The position numbers were made by a program, and so were the translations under genes. The notes beneath the pieces were generated by a model, which was not told the DNA's origin, ran no database searches, and saw only the letters and a list, made by a program, of their open reading frames with translations. Below are positions 7,862-17,800 of a stretch of 64,000 bases of DNA, one piece after another. This DNA comes from GCA-003244245 sp963712995 (GTDB lineage: Bacteria; Actinomycetota; Actinomycetes; Mycobacteriales; Pseudonocardiaceae), in NCBI GenBank assembly GCA_963712995.1, contig CAVQKH010000040.1:83638-147637 (forward strand). The letters run 5' to 3'. Position 1 is the first letter of the stretch. Each line of letters opens with the position of its first letter.

Positions 7862-8954
7862 AGGCCGCGACGCCGGCCCCGAGATCCGGGTCGCCATTGT
7901 GGGCGTCGGCAATTGCGCTGCCTCCCTGGTACAGGGTGTGCAGTACTACCGCGACGCCGATCCCACAACACGAGTGCCGGGCCTGATGCACGTGCGCTTC
8001 GGTGACTACCACGTCGGTGACCTGCGGTTCGTCGCGGCATTCGACGTCGACGCCAAGAAGGTCGGGCGGGACCTGTCCGAAGCGATCGTAGCCAGCGAGA
8101 ACAACACCGTCTCGATCTGCGATGTGCCGCCGCTGGGCGTCACGGTGGCGCGCGGGCACACGATGGACGGCTTGGGCGAGTACTACCGGGACATCATCAC
8201 CGAGTCCGACGAGACTCCGGTGGACGTGGTCGAGGTGCTGCGCGAGTCGGGCGCCGATGTGCTGGTGTCGTATCTACCGGTGGGCTCGGAGGACGCGGAC
8301 CGCTTCTACGCCCAGTGCGCCTTGGACGCCGGGGTCGCGTTCGTCAATGCGCTGCCGGTGTTCATCGCCTCCGATCCGGTGTGGGCGGAGAAGTTCACCC
8401 GCGCCGGGGTTCCGATCATCGGCGACGACATCAAATCCCAGGTCGGCGCGACGATCACGCACCGGGTGCTGGCCAAACTGTTCGAGGACCGCGGGGTGGA
8501 GCTGGTGCGCACCTACCAGCTCAACTTCGGCGGCAACATGGACTTCATGAACATGCTGGAGCGTAAGCGGCTGGAGTCGAAGAAGATCTCCAAGACCCAG
8601 TCCGTGACCTCGCAGGTGCCGCACGAGATGGACAAGGCGGCGGTGCACATCGGGCCTTCGGACCACGTGCCCTGGCTGGACGACCGCAAGTGGGCCTACG
8701 TCCGGCTGGAGGGCCGTGCCTTCGGTGACGTGCCGCTGAACATGGAGTACAAGCTCGAGGTCTGGGACTCTCCCAACTCCGCCGGCGTCATCATCGACGC
8801 GATCCGCGCGGCGAAGATCGCGCTGGATAGGGGTATCGGCGGCCCGGTCATCTCCGCGTCGTCCTATTTCATGAAGTCACCCCCGGTGCAGTACTCCGAC
8901 ACCGACGCCTACGAAGCCGTAGAGTCCTTCATCCGCGGCGAGCTCCCCCACTGA
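7854..8954 (+). CDS. ino1: Inositol-1-phosphate synthase (actinobacterial type)
   Basis: Converts glucose-6-phosphate to 1L-myo-inositol-1-phosphate with NAD+, feeding phosphatidylinositol and mycothiol. It has 366 residues. The start is ATG 7854, preceded by AGAAAGG, giving MTEGRDAGPEIRVAIVGVGN. Visible are the Rossmann loop GVGNCAASLVQGV, DVLVSYLPVGSEDADRFYAQ, GDDIKSQVGATITHRVLA, NFGGNMDFMNML and LNMEYKLEVWDSPNSAGVIID. It overlaps padR, as in the Rv0047c–Rv0046c pair. Confidence 0.96.
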   Translation: MTEGRDAGPEIRVAIVGVGNCAASLVQGVQYYRDADPTTRVPGLMHVRFGDYHVGDLRFVAAFDVDAKKVGRDLSEAIVASENNTVSICDVPPLGVTVARGHTMDGLGEYYRDIITESDETPVDVVEVLRESGADVLVSYLPVGSEDADRFYAQCALDAGVAFVNALPVFIASDPVWAEKFTRAGVPIIGDDIKSQVGATITHRVLAKLFEDRGVELVRTYQLNFGGNMDFMNMLERKRLESKKISKTQSVTSQVPHEMDKAAVHIGPSDHVPWLDDRKWAYVRLEGRAFGDVPLNMEYKLEVWDSPNSAGVIIDAIRAAKIALDRGIGGPVISASSYFMKSPPVQYSDTDAYEAVESFIRGELPH

Positions 8955-8957
8955 CGA

Positions 8958-8995
8958 CTCCCACCCGATATGTCTCCATGTCGGGGAGGCGGGAG
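8958..8995. terminator. Hairpin after ino1; copy A of a CCCGATAT…CCATGTCGGG palindrome
   Basis: The inner stem CCCGATATG/CATGTCGGG (8964–8985, one G·T pair) is flanked by an outer CTCCC/GGGAG pair. It lies four bases after the ino1 stop. Closely similar palindromes occur at 62365–62390 and 62408–62429. Confidence 0.65.
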
Positions 8996-9015
8996 GGCGG
9001 CGGTATTGTGGTGGC

Positions 9016-9414
9016 GTGGCTGTGTCTGTGCTGCTTGGAGGGGTGCTGTTGATCGGTGGGGGCGGGCTGCTGACCGTCGGGCTGCTGGGCTGGCGGCGGA
9101 GGTTGCCGCGCAACCGGTTCGCGGGCATCCGCACTCCTGCGACACTGCGCTCCGATGCGGCGTTCGTCGCGGCCAACCGGGTGGCCGCCCCGCCGGTGCT
9201 CGCAGCCGCCGCGGTCTGCGCGGTCGGAGGCGCGCTAGCCCTCGGAGCGAGCGGTCCGGCACTCGTGGCGATCGTCGGGGTGGCCGGGGCCGGCACGGTC
9301 GGGCTGCTGATCGCGGGCGGATTGCTCGGCCACCGGCTGGCTGCCACCATGCCACCACCGGCGGGTGGGTGCGCCGACTGCATCTGCGGCGGCGCAGGCT
9401 GCACCCCGAGCTGA
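9016..9414 (+). CDS. SdpI-like small membrane protein
   Basis: 132 residues, with hydrophobic stretches at about 3–25, 55–80 and 85–107. The segment LPRNRFAGIRTPATLRSDAAF matches the SdpI/YhfL-type motif (RNxxxGIRTP) found in small actinobacterial membrane proteins. Start GTG 9016. An unusual C-terminal tail, GGCADCICGGAGC, holds four cysteines and could bind metal. Role not established. Confidence 0.75.
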   Translation: MAVSVLLGGVLLIGGGGLLTVGLLGWRRRLPRNRFAGIRTPATLRSDAAFVAANRVAAPPVLAAAAVCAVGGALALGASGPALVAIVGVAGAGTVGLLIAGGLLGHRLAATMPPPAGGCADCICGGAGCTPS

Positions 9415-9466
9415 CGGGGCAACCGCACGTCCGGTAGCTGCTCACCCTCACATTGGAGCGGGAATC

Positions 9467-10003
9467 GTGACCGTCATCGCTGGCAAAATCGAAGATAACA
9501 AGATAGTCATCGGGAGCGACGGCCAGGTGACCTGGGGTTGGCAGGCGAAGGAAGTACTCCAGGACGGCAAGCTCATCGTGCTGCCGGACATCATTGTCGG
9601 GGGAGCGGGCTACGGCAGCCATAACAACCACATGACCGTCTATCTCGCCTCGCACAAACCGCAGAGCAGCGAGAAGCGCGACCTTCTCCAGTTCTTCGTC
9701 GAGTTCAACCAGTGGTGCGACAAGATGATAAAGAACTACGAGTCGAAGAACAGCTGGCTGATCGCCTATGATGGCCGGCTCACCTCGGTCACCTACGACC
9801 TCAGCGTCAACTACCACGACTACTGGGCCGTGGGTAGCGGATGGGAGTACGCCAGGACCGCGCTGCACCTGGGGAAGACGGTCGAGGAAGCGATCGGGGT
9901 GGCGTGTGAGCTCACCATCTTCTGCGCGCCGCCCATCACGATCCACGAGCTCCCCATGGACGTGCGGCCGGCCAAACCCAGCGGGAGGGGTAACAATCAG
10001 TAG
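9467..10003 (+). CDS. HslV-like Ntn-hydrolase (orphan proteasome-fold peptidase)
   Basis: 178 residues. The start is GTG 9467 with GGAG upstream, so removal of Met would expose Thr-2 as the nucleophile (VTVIAGKIEDNKIVIGSDGQ). This matches the HslV N-terminus (TT…V..AGDGQ). Further matches are the core VGGAGYG and the late VGSGWEYARTALHLGKTVEEAIGVA block, which corresponds to the HslV IGSGG…AARAL…A motif. No hslU ATPase is nearby. The gene sits in an accessory stretch beside a broken aldo/keto reductase. Function unknown; it could be a phage- or defence-related peptidase, which is inference only. Confidence 0.65.
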   Translation: MTVIAGKIEDNKIVIGSDGQVTWGWQAKEVLQDGKLIVLPDIIVGGAGYGSHNNHMTVYLASHKPQSSEKRDLLQFFVEFNQWCDKMIKNYESKNSWLIAYDGRLTSVTYDLSVNYHDYWAVGSGWEYARTALHLGKTVEEAIGVACELTIFCAPPITIHELPMDVRPAKPSGRGNNQ

Positions 10004-10004
10004 T

Positions 10005-10432
10005 GGCTTCGACACCGCTGACGGGTATGCCGGGGGCGGGTCGGAGACCCTCCTCGGCGGCGCCTTGCGGCGGCACAGAGACGGTGTCGTGATCGCCACC
10101 AAGGTCGGTTTCCGGACCGGTGCGCCGCTCACGCAGGCAGGCCTGTGCGCACCATCGCCGGCCAGCACGACTCCAGCGTCGCCCAGGTCGCCCTCGCCTG
10201 GCTGCTGGCCAGGAAGAGCGTGACCAGCGTCATCGTCGGCGCTTCGAAACTCCCGCAGCTCGAGGACAACCTCGGTGCCGCCGATGTGCACCTCACCCAT
10301 GACGACATCGCCGAACTCGACGACGCCACACCGCTGGCACCGGCGTATCCGAACTGGTTCATCGACAACATGATTGATCAGCCCGTCAGCCAAGCACTCG
10401 CCGCCACCGACTCGGAGAACACCCGGGAATGA
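10005..10432 (+). pseudogene. Aldo/keto reductase remnant with internal deletion
   Basis: The first part (to about 10137) encodes GFDTADGYAGGGSETLLG and DGVVIATKVGFR, the Asp/Tyr and Lys region of an aldo/keto reductase. From 10145, in another frame, comes the C-terminal third: VRTIAGQHDSSVAQVALAWL, VIVGASKLPQLEDNL and DDIAELDDAT. About 150 residues of the middle are missing, and the N-terminal strand is absent too. It is therefore a decayed NADPH-dependent oxidoreductase. Confidence 0.75.
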
Positions 10433-10695
10433 GACGTACGCGGGGTCTTCACCGCGAACCGCGCGTGGGCCGAACTCGACTTACCCATCCGCGAGCGACT
10501 GCCGGGGCCGCCCGTCGAGCGGGTCTGCCAGTGTAGTCCATTCGGGGTGACCCCATGGCTGGTGGCGACCGGACTCACGCTCGCCCACATTCAACAAAGT
10601 GGACGTTCCCCGACGACAGATCACCGTCGTGCAGCTACTCTCTAGTGTCTCACGCGTGACGATCGCGCCCCACGGCTGGATTGAGCGGAGAGCGC

Positions 10696-12621
10696 ATGAC
10701 TGACATGTCACAAGGACTTGTGAGGATGGTCGGCCGCTCCACCATTGCGGATTCGCTCGTCCAGCACTGCCTGCGACGTGATACCGACGACGTACCGATG
10801 ATCCTCCTCCTTGGGCCGCGAGGCAGCGGCAAGACCCTACTCATCACGTATCTACAGAGACGCCTCGCATTGTCACACGAGATGCCATACGTTCTGATTG
10901 ACTGCGCGGAACGCCAGAAGATCACAGCTTGGCGACTAATCTCTAATATCGCCGATGGCCTGACCAACAGATGGCAAGGGTTCGGTCGACTCGAATTTTC
11001 CAGAACAGCAGTGGCTCGACTCGCCGCCGAGCATGGACAACTGCCATCGGATGATGACCAGAAAGCTAAGCAGCAGTTACTCTCCGTCCTCCGGACTGCA
11101 GCGAATTTTTCCCGACGCGCCAAAACAATGGACGAAATCATCCACGACATTGCAAAGATAATGAACACCCCACCCGGAGTGGACGGTATCGTAGGAAAAT
11201 TTTTGAAGATGTCGGCGGGGTCGGAAGCAGCGGTTCGATATTTTTACAGACGTGAACTCAAATACTTCAGCGAGCGGTGGGGAGCCGGGGGAGACGGCCT
11301 TACAACCCTGATCGCGTTGAACAGACGGTTCCATGAAAATCGCCCGAGCGCAGAGCACCCACCTTACACCAGAGAAGAGCATCTACTGTGCCAAACACTG
11401 CTCGACGACCTGACCGGAGAATTCTTTCAACGTAACCATCAATTCAACTGCACAGTCCTGTTGGACAATTGTGATAAACCGGGCGTTGTCAATCTCTTGA
11501 ACCTTTTTACCGGACTGAGGAGATCTGCGGATCCGCTGTTCATCATTGCAGCAAGTCGATCCGCACCAAAGATTACCAACCTACTGGATTCCCTGTGGTC
11601 ACTACCCTGCAAGCAGGAGAAACCTATGCGACCCTGCATCCCCGATACAGAGGGAGTCGACTACGTCAAGTGGAAGGAACGGCACAGATCCCAAAAAGAT
11701 TCGGCTTCCTGGTGGTATCCGATATGGCTTCGCGATCTCACTTGCAATGAGCTGAACGACGTCGTCGACTATCGTCATGTGGGTTTCGTCCATCGACTCA
11801 CTCATGGGCACCCCTGGGGCGTTCGGGAAGTATCGCGCGTTCTTCCGAGCACCGATATGGTTCGACCATCCCACGACACGCAACTCCACGACTTACTTGT
11901 CAAAAAAATTCCTTCGTACCTGCTGGAGGGGTTCAGGACTGCGCGACCAACCCTCGTCAGGTGGTCTGCGGCGCAGACCATCGAAACAGCCATGCAGGCA
12001 CTCGGTCATGACGACCACCCCGGCCTGTACGAGGAACTAATCAACAGGCTCTGGCTGGTACCCGGACGGTCTGGTCGCAGGCGAAGAGAATTTCAATTAC
12101 ACCCCTGGCTGCGGCGGGTATTGTTGTACGAGCTCGCCGCGGGCGAGGACTGGAAGAACACGCACCAACAACTTCGTCAGTATTGCGATCAACACAGGGG
12201 ACCGGTGGAGGCCGCCTACCACAGCCTCTCCTTGGACGATCCCGGTCCAGCGGTCAGCTATCTGACGTCGATTTTCCACATAATAGACGCAGATCACTGG
12301 ATCGAAGAATTTGACGAAATAACTTCTGCACCCAGGCTCTTGACGCCAAGACAAACAGCGGGAGAACAGCACGAAACGATGATACGGAAAAAAGATGAAG
12401 ACGTTCTCGCTAATATCGTTTTCTCGATGGTAGCTGCCAGGTCGATCTGGTTTGACCCGTTCGGAGACCCGACGTACAGTCTCAAGTACACGATCGCTCA
12501 CGGGTACGTCCGGCTGGCAGAGATGGCTACTGCCGGATTCTTCCGATATCGTGACGAGGTTGAGTACTACCGCAACCTCGACCCCCAGACCCATACTGTA
12601 TGGAGGTCCCCTCGTGTCTGA
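10696..12621 (+). CDS. P-loop NTPase (STAND/AAA-like), paired with a membrane binding protein
   Basis: 641 residues. ATG 10696 is preceded by GGAGAG. The Walker A GPRGSGKT lies at about residues 40–47 and a Walker B-like CTVLLDNCD at about 255; IIAASRS may be sensor 1. The C-terminal half is largely helical, with a winged-helix-like QLHPWLRRVLLYELAAGE. No effector domain is recognised. Base composition is visibly lower in GC than the flanking core genes, suggesting transfer. The next gene overlaps by eight bases and encodes a membrane-anchored type I binding protein, so the two form one operon. Conceivably the NTPase answers to that sensor. Confidence 0.75.
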   Translation: MTDMSQGLVRMVGRSTIADSLVQHCLRRDTDDVPMILLLGPRGSGKTLLITYLQRRLALSHEMPYVLIDCAERQKITAWRLISNIADGLTNRWQGFGRLEFSRTAVARLAAEHGQLPSDDDQKAKQQLLSVLRTAANFSRRAKTMDEIIHDIAKIMNTPPGVDGIVGKFLKMSAGSEAAVRYFYRRELKYFSERWGAGGDGLTTLIALNRRFHENRPSAEHPPYTREEHLLCQTLLDDLTGEFFQRNHQFNCTVLLDNCDKPGVVNLLNLFTGLRRSADPLFIIAASRSAPKITNLLDSLWSLPCKQEKPMRPCIPDTEGVDYVKWKERHRSQKDSASWWYPIWLRDLTCNELNDVVDYRHVGFVHRLTHGHPWGVREVSRVLPSTDMVRPSHDTQLHDLLVKKIPSYLLEGFRTARPTLVRWSAAQTIETAMQALGHDDHPGLYEELINRLWLVPGRSGRRRREFQLHPWLRRVLLYELAAGEDWKNTHQQLRQYCDQHRGPVEAAYHSLSLDDPGPAVSYLTSIFHIIDADHWIEEFDEITSAPRLLTPRQTAGEQHETMIRKKDEDVLANIVFSMVAARSIWFDPFGDPTYSLKYTIAHGYVRLAEMATAGFFRYRDEVEYYRNLDPQTHTVWRSPRV

Positions 12622-14149
12622 CATATCAGTCGAGGACCACGCACCTCCTCCTTTCTACCTCCGAAAGCCCTGGTGGAAACGAAATTTATTGATCATTATC
12701 GTGGTCATCATTGTTTTAATCACCTCCGCGGCATTTCTATGGCAACCGTGGCGAACGACGCGCGTCACCGACGGCAGCGAGATACTAAGAGGTTATCTAG
12801 AAAATGTAGAGCAACTGATACTTGCCGAGAACAAGAAGGTTGAGAACAGTGGCGAACCATTCGTGAGCATTGCCTACATGACGCCGATACGGATAGAAAA
12901 AGATGACCCCCTGACCGACGAGGCCGTTCTACACCAGCTGCAGGGAGCCTACCTGGCGCAGTACTGGTCCAATCACCCAGATGACCGCCCGGAGTTCGGC
13001 TCCAACCGACCGCTCATCAAGCTTCTGCTCGCCGACTCCGGCCCACTGGGAACGGCGTGGGAGAGCACCATCAACGAGTTGCGCGACCAGGCGACCAGCC
13101 AACATCTGGTCGCCGTAGTTGGGCTTGGCCTCAGCCTGACAACCACCAAGGAAGCCATCAGAGCGCTGGACTCCGCCGAATTCGCAATGGTGGCTTCAGT
13201 TATCACATCGGGGGAAATAGCAGCCCGTAATTTATGGCGGGTAGCGCCGACAAATTCCGATGAAGCGGCTGCTACAGTCAAGTACATCGAAACAACTCCC
13301 GAATGGAGATCAGCGACTCCGACGGCTCCTTATACCGCCTACCTGGTCCAGGACAAGGCCTCCCGAGAAAGCTACTCGGCCGACCTGGGTAAAGTATACC
13401 GTCAGTTGTTCCGCTCCGACGCCGCACACCGACTCCTTCCCGTACAGGGGGAATTCGACAGTTCCAAACCAGCGGTAGGGAACGCGCTTGACGCCCAAGT
13501 CAACATGGTCTGCTCCATCAAACCACATACCATCCTGTTCGCCGGCCGAAGTCACGAATTAGAACTTCTCATTCGGGCCCTCGCCGGCCGCTGGTGTGCG
13601 AATGAGACCCCCGTCACCATCATCACGGGCGATGACGCAACTCAGCTTAATGTGCCACTCGGCCCCAACCGAAATCCGTTGTGGCGAGACCAGAGCCGTA
13701 TCCAGGTCCTCTATTCAACATTTGCCACCCCGCAGACCTGGGAAAAATACCCGGACTCCGTGTCGAAGTTGACGTCGCAACAATTTGAAAATTGCCTACA
13801 CTGCTTCAAGGCGATTTTTAACAGCGAGCTTGAGGACGGCCACGCTATCATGTCTTACGACTCCATGGTGGTGGCCGTGAAAGCCGCTCAGGGAGTGGCC
13901 TCGCCAGACAATAAATTCGTACCACAGTCCGATGCACTGCCGAATGGTTTCTACAAAATAAATTCAGCAAACCCGGTACTGGGAGCGAGCGGGTTGATCT
14001 GCTACCAAGGCGGAAATGACGAATCAGGTCACGTTCCTTTCAATAAGGCGGTACCAATTATGCAGTTAATGCCCAGCGGCCAGCGTGTCCTCGTCGCGCT
14101 GTCGTCCAAGCTGGGTACTCCCCCAGGCCAGACCTGCCCGTCGAGTTGA
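12614..14149 (+). CDS. Membrane-anchored type I periplasmic-binding-like protein
   Basis: 511 residues, starting at GTG 12614 with GGAGGT upstream; the frame is open earlier but lies inside the NTPase gene. A short cytoplasmic N-terminus is followed by one membrane helix (LLIIIVVIIVLITSAAFLW, about residues 24–42). The extracytoplasmic part has the two-lobe pattern of branched-chain-amino-acid-receptor-like proteins: LVAVVGLGLSLTTTKEAIRAL, ARNLWRVAPTNSDEAAATVKY, HTILFAGRSHELELLIRAL, TIITGDDATQLNVPL and a YDSMVVAVKAAQ helix. It is not a lipoprotein and has no permease nearby, so it is more likely a sensor than a transport component. Confidence 0.7.
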   Translation: MSDISVEDHAPPPFYLRKPWWKRNLLIIIVVIIVLITSAAFLWQPWRTTRVTDGSEILRGYLENVEQLILAENKKVENSGEPFVSIAYMTPIRIEKDDPLTDEAVLHQLQGAYLAQYWSNHPDDRPEFGSNRPLIKLLLADSGPLGTAWESTINELRDQATSQHLVAVVGLGLSLTTTKEAIRALDSAEFAMVASVITSGEIAARNLWRVAPTNSDEAAATVKYIETTPEWRSATPTAPYTAYLVQDKASRESYSADLGKVYRQLFRSDAAHRLLPVQGEFDSSKPAVGNALDAQVNMVCSIKPHTILFAGRSHELELLIRALAGRWCANETPVTIITGDDATQLNVPLGPNRNPLWRDQSRIQVLYSTFATPQTWEKYPDSVSKLTSQQFENCLHCFKAIFNSELEDGHAIMSYDSMVVAVKAAQGVASPDNKFVPQSDALPNGFYKINSANPVLGASGLICYQGGNDESGHVPFNKAVPIMQLMPSGQRVLVALSSKLGTPPGQTCPSS

Positions 14150-14278
14150 TACTGCGTCGGCGGGCCGCGCATTCATCCGCCTACGCTGACGGGGCGCCGG
14201 TGGCAGTCCCGAGGGGGCTGTCGGCACTCAGCGCCCGGATGAGCTGCTCGACAGATCAGGGATGGCGGGGCCATAGAG

Positions 14279-14806
14279 CTACCAGCCCGAGCTGCCGGGG
14301 TCGCCTTTGAACGGGCCGACGATTTCGGCGGTGATCCAGCCGCCGTAGAACTCACCCGGCTGCGGCGTCACAGCCTCCCCGTCCAGGGTCACCTCATCGA
14401 ACCGGCCGGCGTAAACCGCGACCCGATCGGTGAGCTGCGGGTAACGCAGGTCGGGTTGCGGGTACCACCACCCGACCCCACGCAGTGGCGCGACGCCGGG
14501 CACCTCCAGGTCGACGTAGCACGCCTCGCCCTTCCACTCGCACACCGTCAGCCGCGGCGAAGGCAGCAGCGGCACCCGGAACTCCGAACGCGGCAGGTAA
14601 TAGGTCGGTGGGTGCGAGGTCTCCAGCACCCGGACCAGGTCAACGGTGTCGAGCACGAGCGTGCCACCGTGCACGATCCGAACCCGCCGCGACACCCGCT
14701 CGGCTCGGGGCGGCCGGGGGTAGTCCCACACCGACTCCTGACCTGGGTCGATCGGGTGCACGTCAACGGGTCGATGCTGCCGATGACCTGCGCGTCCCCA
14801 TCTCAT
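14279..14806 (-). CDS. DUF427 family protein
   Basis: 175 residues. The DUF427 signature is clear: QESVWDYPRPPR, RVRIVHGGTLVLDT, ETSHPPTYYLPR, CEWKGEACYVDL and YPQPDLRYPQLTDRVAVYAGRFD. ATG 14806 is chosen for its GAGAGGG ribosome site, although it overlaps the upstream Pls-like gene by 44 bases; GTG 14761 is an alternative just past that overlap. Biochemical role unknown. The overlap suggests co-transcription with the synthetase. Confidence 0.9.
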   Translation of the reverse strand: MRWGRAGHRQHRPVDVHPIDPGQESVWDYPRPPRAERVSRRVRIVHGGTLVLDTVDLVRVLETSHPPTYYLPRSEFRVPLLPSPRLTVCEWKGEACYVDLEVPGVAPLRGVGWWYPQPDLRYPQLTDRVAVYAGRFDEVTLDGEAVTPQPGEFYGGWITAEIVGPFKGDPGSSGW

Positions 14807-17800
14807 CGGTGTCACCCTCTCGCGCCGTGTGCCGCCATCCCGTACCCCCAGTGTGCCGGACCTCGTGGGCTGGGTTTCCCCACCAGCGCGCACGCGGTTC
14901 GATCTCCTCGCCCTTCATCAGGAAGGCGCCGGCGTCGAGCACCGCGCCGTCACCCATCGTCACGCCGTAATGGACGAAGGCGTTGATCCCGACAGTGCAG
15001 CCTGCGCCGATCACGGTGCGGTCCGACTTGAAGATTCCTTCTTCCTGCGAATGGCACTGAATCACGCTACTGGCGTTGAGTGTGCAACCATCCCCGATAG
15101 TGACCAGGGTCTTCTCCGGAATGTAGCAACCATCGTCGAAAACTCGTCGTCCGATGCGAACACCGAGTAGCCGCCAGATCAGGCTGTTGAACGGCGTGCC
15201 GCGAAACGGCACCGCGGCCTCCAGCTTCCACAGACGTTCATGCCACCAGTAGTAGGGGTCGTAGATGGAGCAGAGCTGCGGGCGCAGGGACCGGAACCTC
15301 GCAACAGCGCGTTCGACCAACACAGCGTGGCTGACGTTGAACAGCAGGGTTGCGAGTACGGTCATCGGGATGACCGAGAGGCCGAACCAGTGGTAGAGAT
15401 CCACAGCAGCTAGCGTAAGCAGCACGAAACCGAAGAAGCGGATCCACCGCACGATCAGGTACCACCCGATGGTGGCCAGGTTGTACTTATTCTTGGCGGC
15501 AAGGCGGCGACGCAGCTCGTCGCCGCTCGGGAGGTGATCGGATACGGCACCGCCCTGGACTGATCGGGGAATCTCGAAACACGGTGAGCCGAGCAGCCCG
15601 ACGCCCTCCCGGATCTCCCCGTCGATCGGGATCATGGCCTTCGTCGCGACCAGGCAGTTGTCACCGGTCCGGCCACCCGATGGGTAGGCGATGTTGTTTC
15701 CGAAGAAGCTGCCCGCCCCGAGCGACACCCGGGATACCCGGAAGGACGTGCTGGAGAAATTGGCATTGATGATCGACACTCCGTCGGAGAGCATCGTGCC
15801 GGTACCCACCGAGCTCAGGTAGGGGTTATCGTGCTTGAGCTCATTGCCGAAGTTCGATCCTGTCTGCTCGACCCGGGAAAGGTCGTACCCCTGACAACGC
15901 AGGTAGTAAACGATATAAGAGCTGTCGCCAAAAAGTTTCATGTAGAATTTCGAGTTGGTCAGCCGCGCAACCATCCGATGGATCCAGTAGCGGAAGCCGT
16001 ACAACAGGTAGACCGTGTCCGGCTTGATAGCGAGATTCAGCAACCGAGGAACAGTGGTCACGATGGCGAGACCAATCAAGACGATCCCGAAGTACAACAC
16101 CAGCGCGACCACCATGGCGTCCCGGTAGAACGTCCAGGTCGCCATGGAGTGGCCCGGCCCCAACAGGTTGGCAAGCAGCGGGAATTCCGTGAGCATGGTG
16201 ACCGCGATGACAATTGCGAGCGGTCCGATCAGCACCCCGACGGAGAGCAATTGCGCACAGCTGTACAGGACTTTCCGCAGGGTGCCACAGCGGGCCGCGT
16301 GGGCCGCCCGGTAGTCGACGTCGGTCCGCCGCGCCGGCGAACCGTGCCAGCGCTGCGCAGCGGGGACGTTTTGGCCTGGATGGAGGGAAGAGGAGTGGCC
16401 GAGCTGGGCCCCGTCGCCCATCGAGGTGAAGATGTCGAGGGTGCTCTCTTCCCCGACGACCACATCGTTGCCCAGCGTGACAGGCCCCAGCTGAATGCAA
16501 CCGGCGTGGGCCCGGTAAGCGGTGAAGGACGAATCTTTACGGATGATCGTGTTGTCGCCGATAGTGAGCAGGTCGGTGCATACCGGCACGATCCGGGAGA
16601 AGATGACCACGCCACGACCGATCTCGGCACCGAGCGCCCGCAGATAGAGCACGTAGAGCGGCGAGCCGACGAACAACGCCCAGGGGCTGAGGCGGATCAG
16701 CGTCTTGACGAGCCAGAAGCGAACGTAGGCCAGGCTCCAGATGGGGATCTGCTGCGGCTTCCAGCGACCGACGAGCACCCATTTGGCCAGGATCGGAACG
16801 GCGCACGCGGCCACAAAGCTCGCGCAGGCGAACGCCGACGAGCGCAGGTAGGTATCGACGATCCCGTGACCAGCGCGGACCCACTCGAAGCCCACGGCGA
16901 ACACAAGCGCACCGAGATAGCTGACTCCGAGGAACGCCAGAAGTTGGAGCGCGCCGCACAGCACTGGCGAGGAACCGGCTGGCGCCGGCTGGCGCGGGGA
17001 CGGCACCCGCGGTGGCGCAGTGGGCCCGGCGTCGGCAACCGGGCCACCATCCGTGTCACCGAGGAACGCAGCCAGACTCCGGATCGTCGGGTAGAGGTAG
17101 ACGTCTCTCATGGACACCGGCGGCAAACCCGTTTGCTTGCGGACCTGCGCGCAGAACTGAGCCATGAGCAGCGAGCTCGCACCCAGCTCGTCGAAAAAGT
17201 GACTCTCGATCGACACATGCTCCAGACACAGAGAGCGGGCCAGCGCGTCGGCGAGCAATTTCTCGGTATCGGTGGTCGGGCCGACGTACGCGTGCCCTCC
17301 AGCCGGACTCCACCGGCCGCTTGGCGCAGGAAGGTTCTTGCGGTCGGCCTTGTCGCTCGGGAGCATCGGAATGACCACGAGCTCCTCGAAGTACACCGGC
17401 ACCATGTACCGCGGCAGCCGTCCACGCAGATACTCGTAGATCTCTTGCTGGTTGAGGGCGGCGGCAGCGGTGTCGGCGCGCCGGCTGTAGTAGGCAACGA
17501 GCTCCACCGTGCCGGGCTCCGGCTCGTAGGTGTCGACCACCGCCTGCGCGATCCCCGGTACCTGCAGTAGCACCGACTCGATCTCGGTCAGCTCGATGCG
17601 GTAACCACGGATCTTGACCTGGGTGTCGATCCGGCCGTGGTACTCGATCTCGCCATCGTCATTGATCCGGCCCAGGTCTCCGGTGCGGTAGATCCGGCCC
17701 GACGGGTTGTTGTCGATCCCGAGGAAGTCGGGGATGAACGCCCGGTCGGTGAGATCGTCCCGGTTGAGGTAGCCCCGCGCGAGACCGATCCCGGCGATGC

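Noticed and set aside
10433..10695. Possible gene upstream of the NTPase
   Set aside because: Short frames on both strands, none with a ribosome site or a recognisable family; treated as non-coding with the NTPase promoter.
15831..17570. Long plus-strand open frame (579 codons) opposite the Pls-like gene
   Set aside because: Shadow of the NRPS gene; Arg/Gln/His-rich with no domain.
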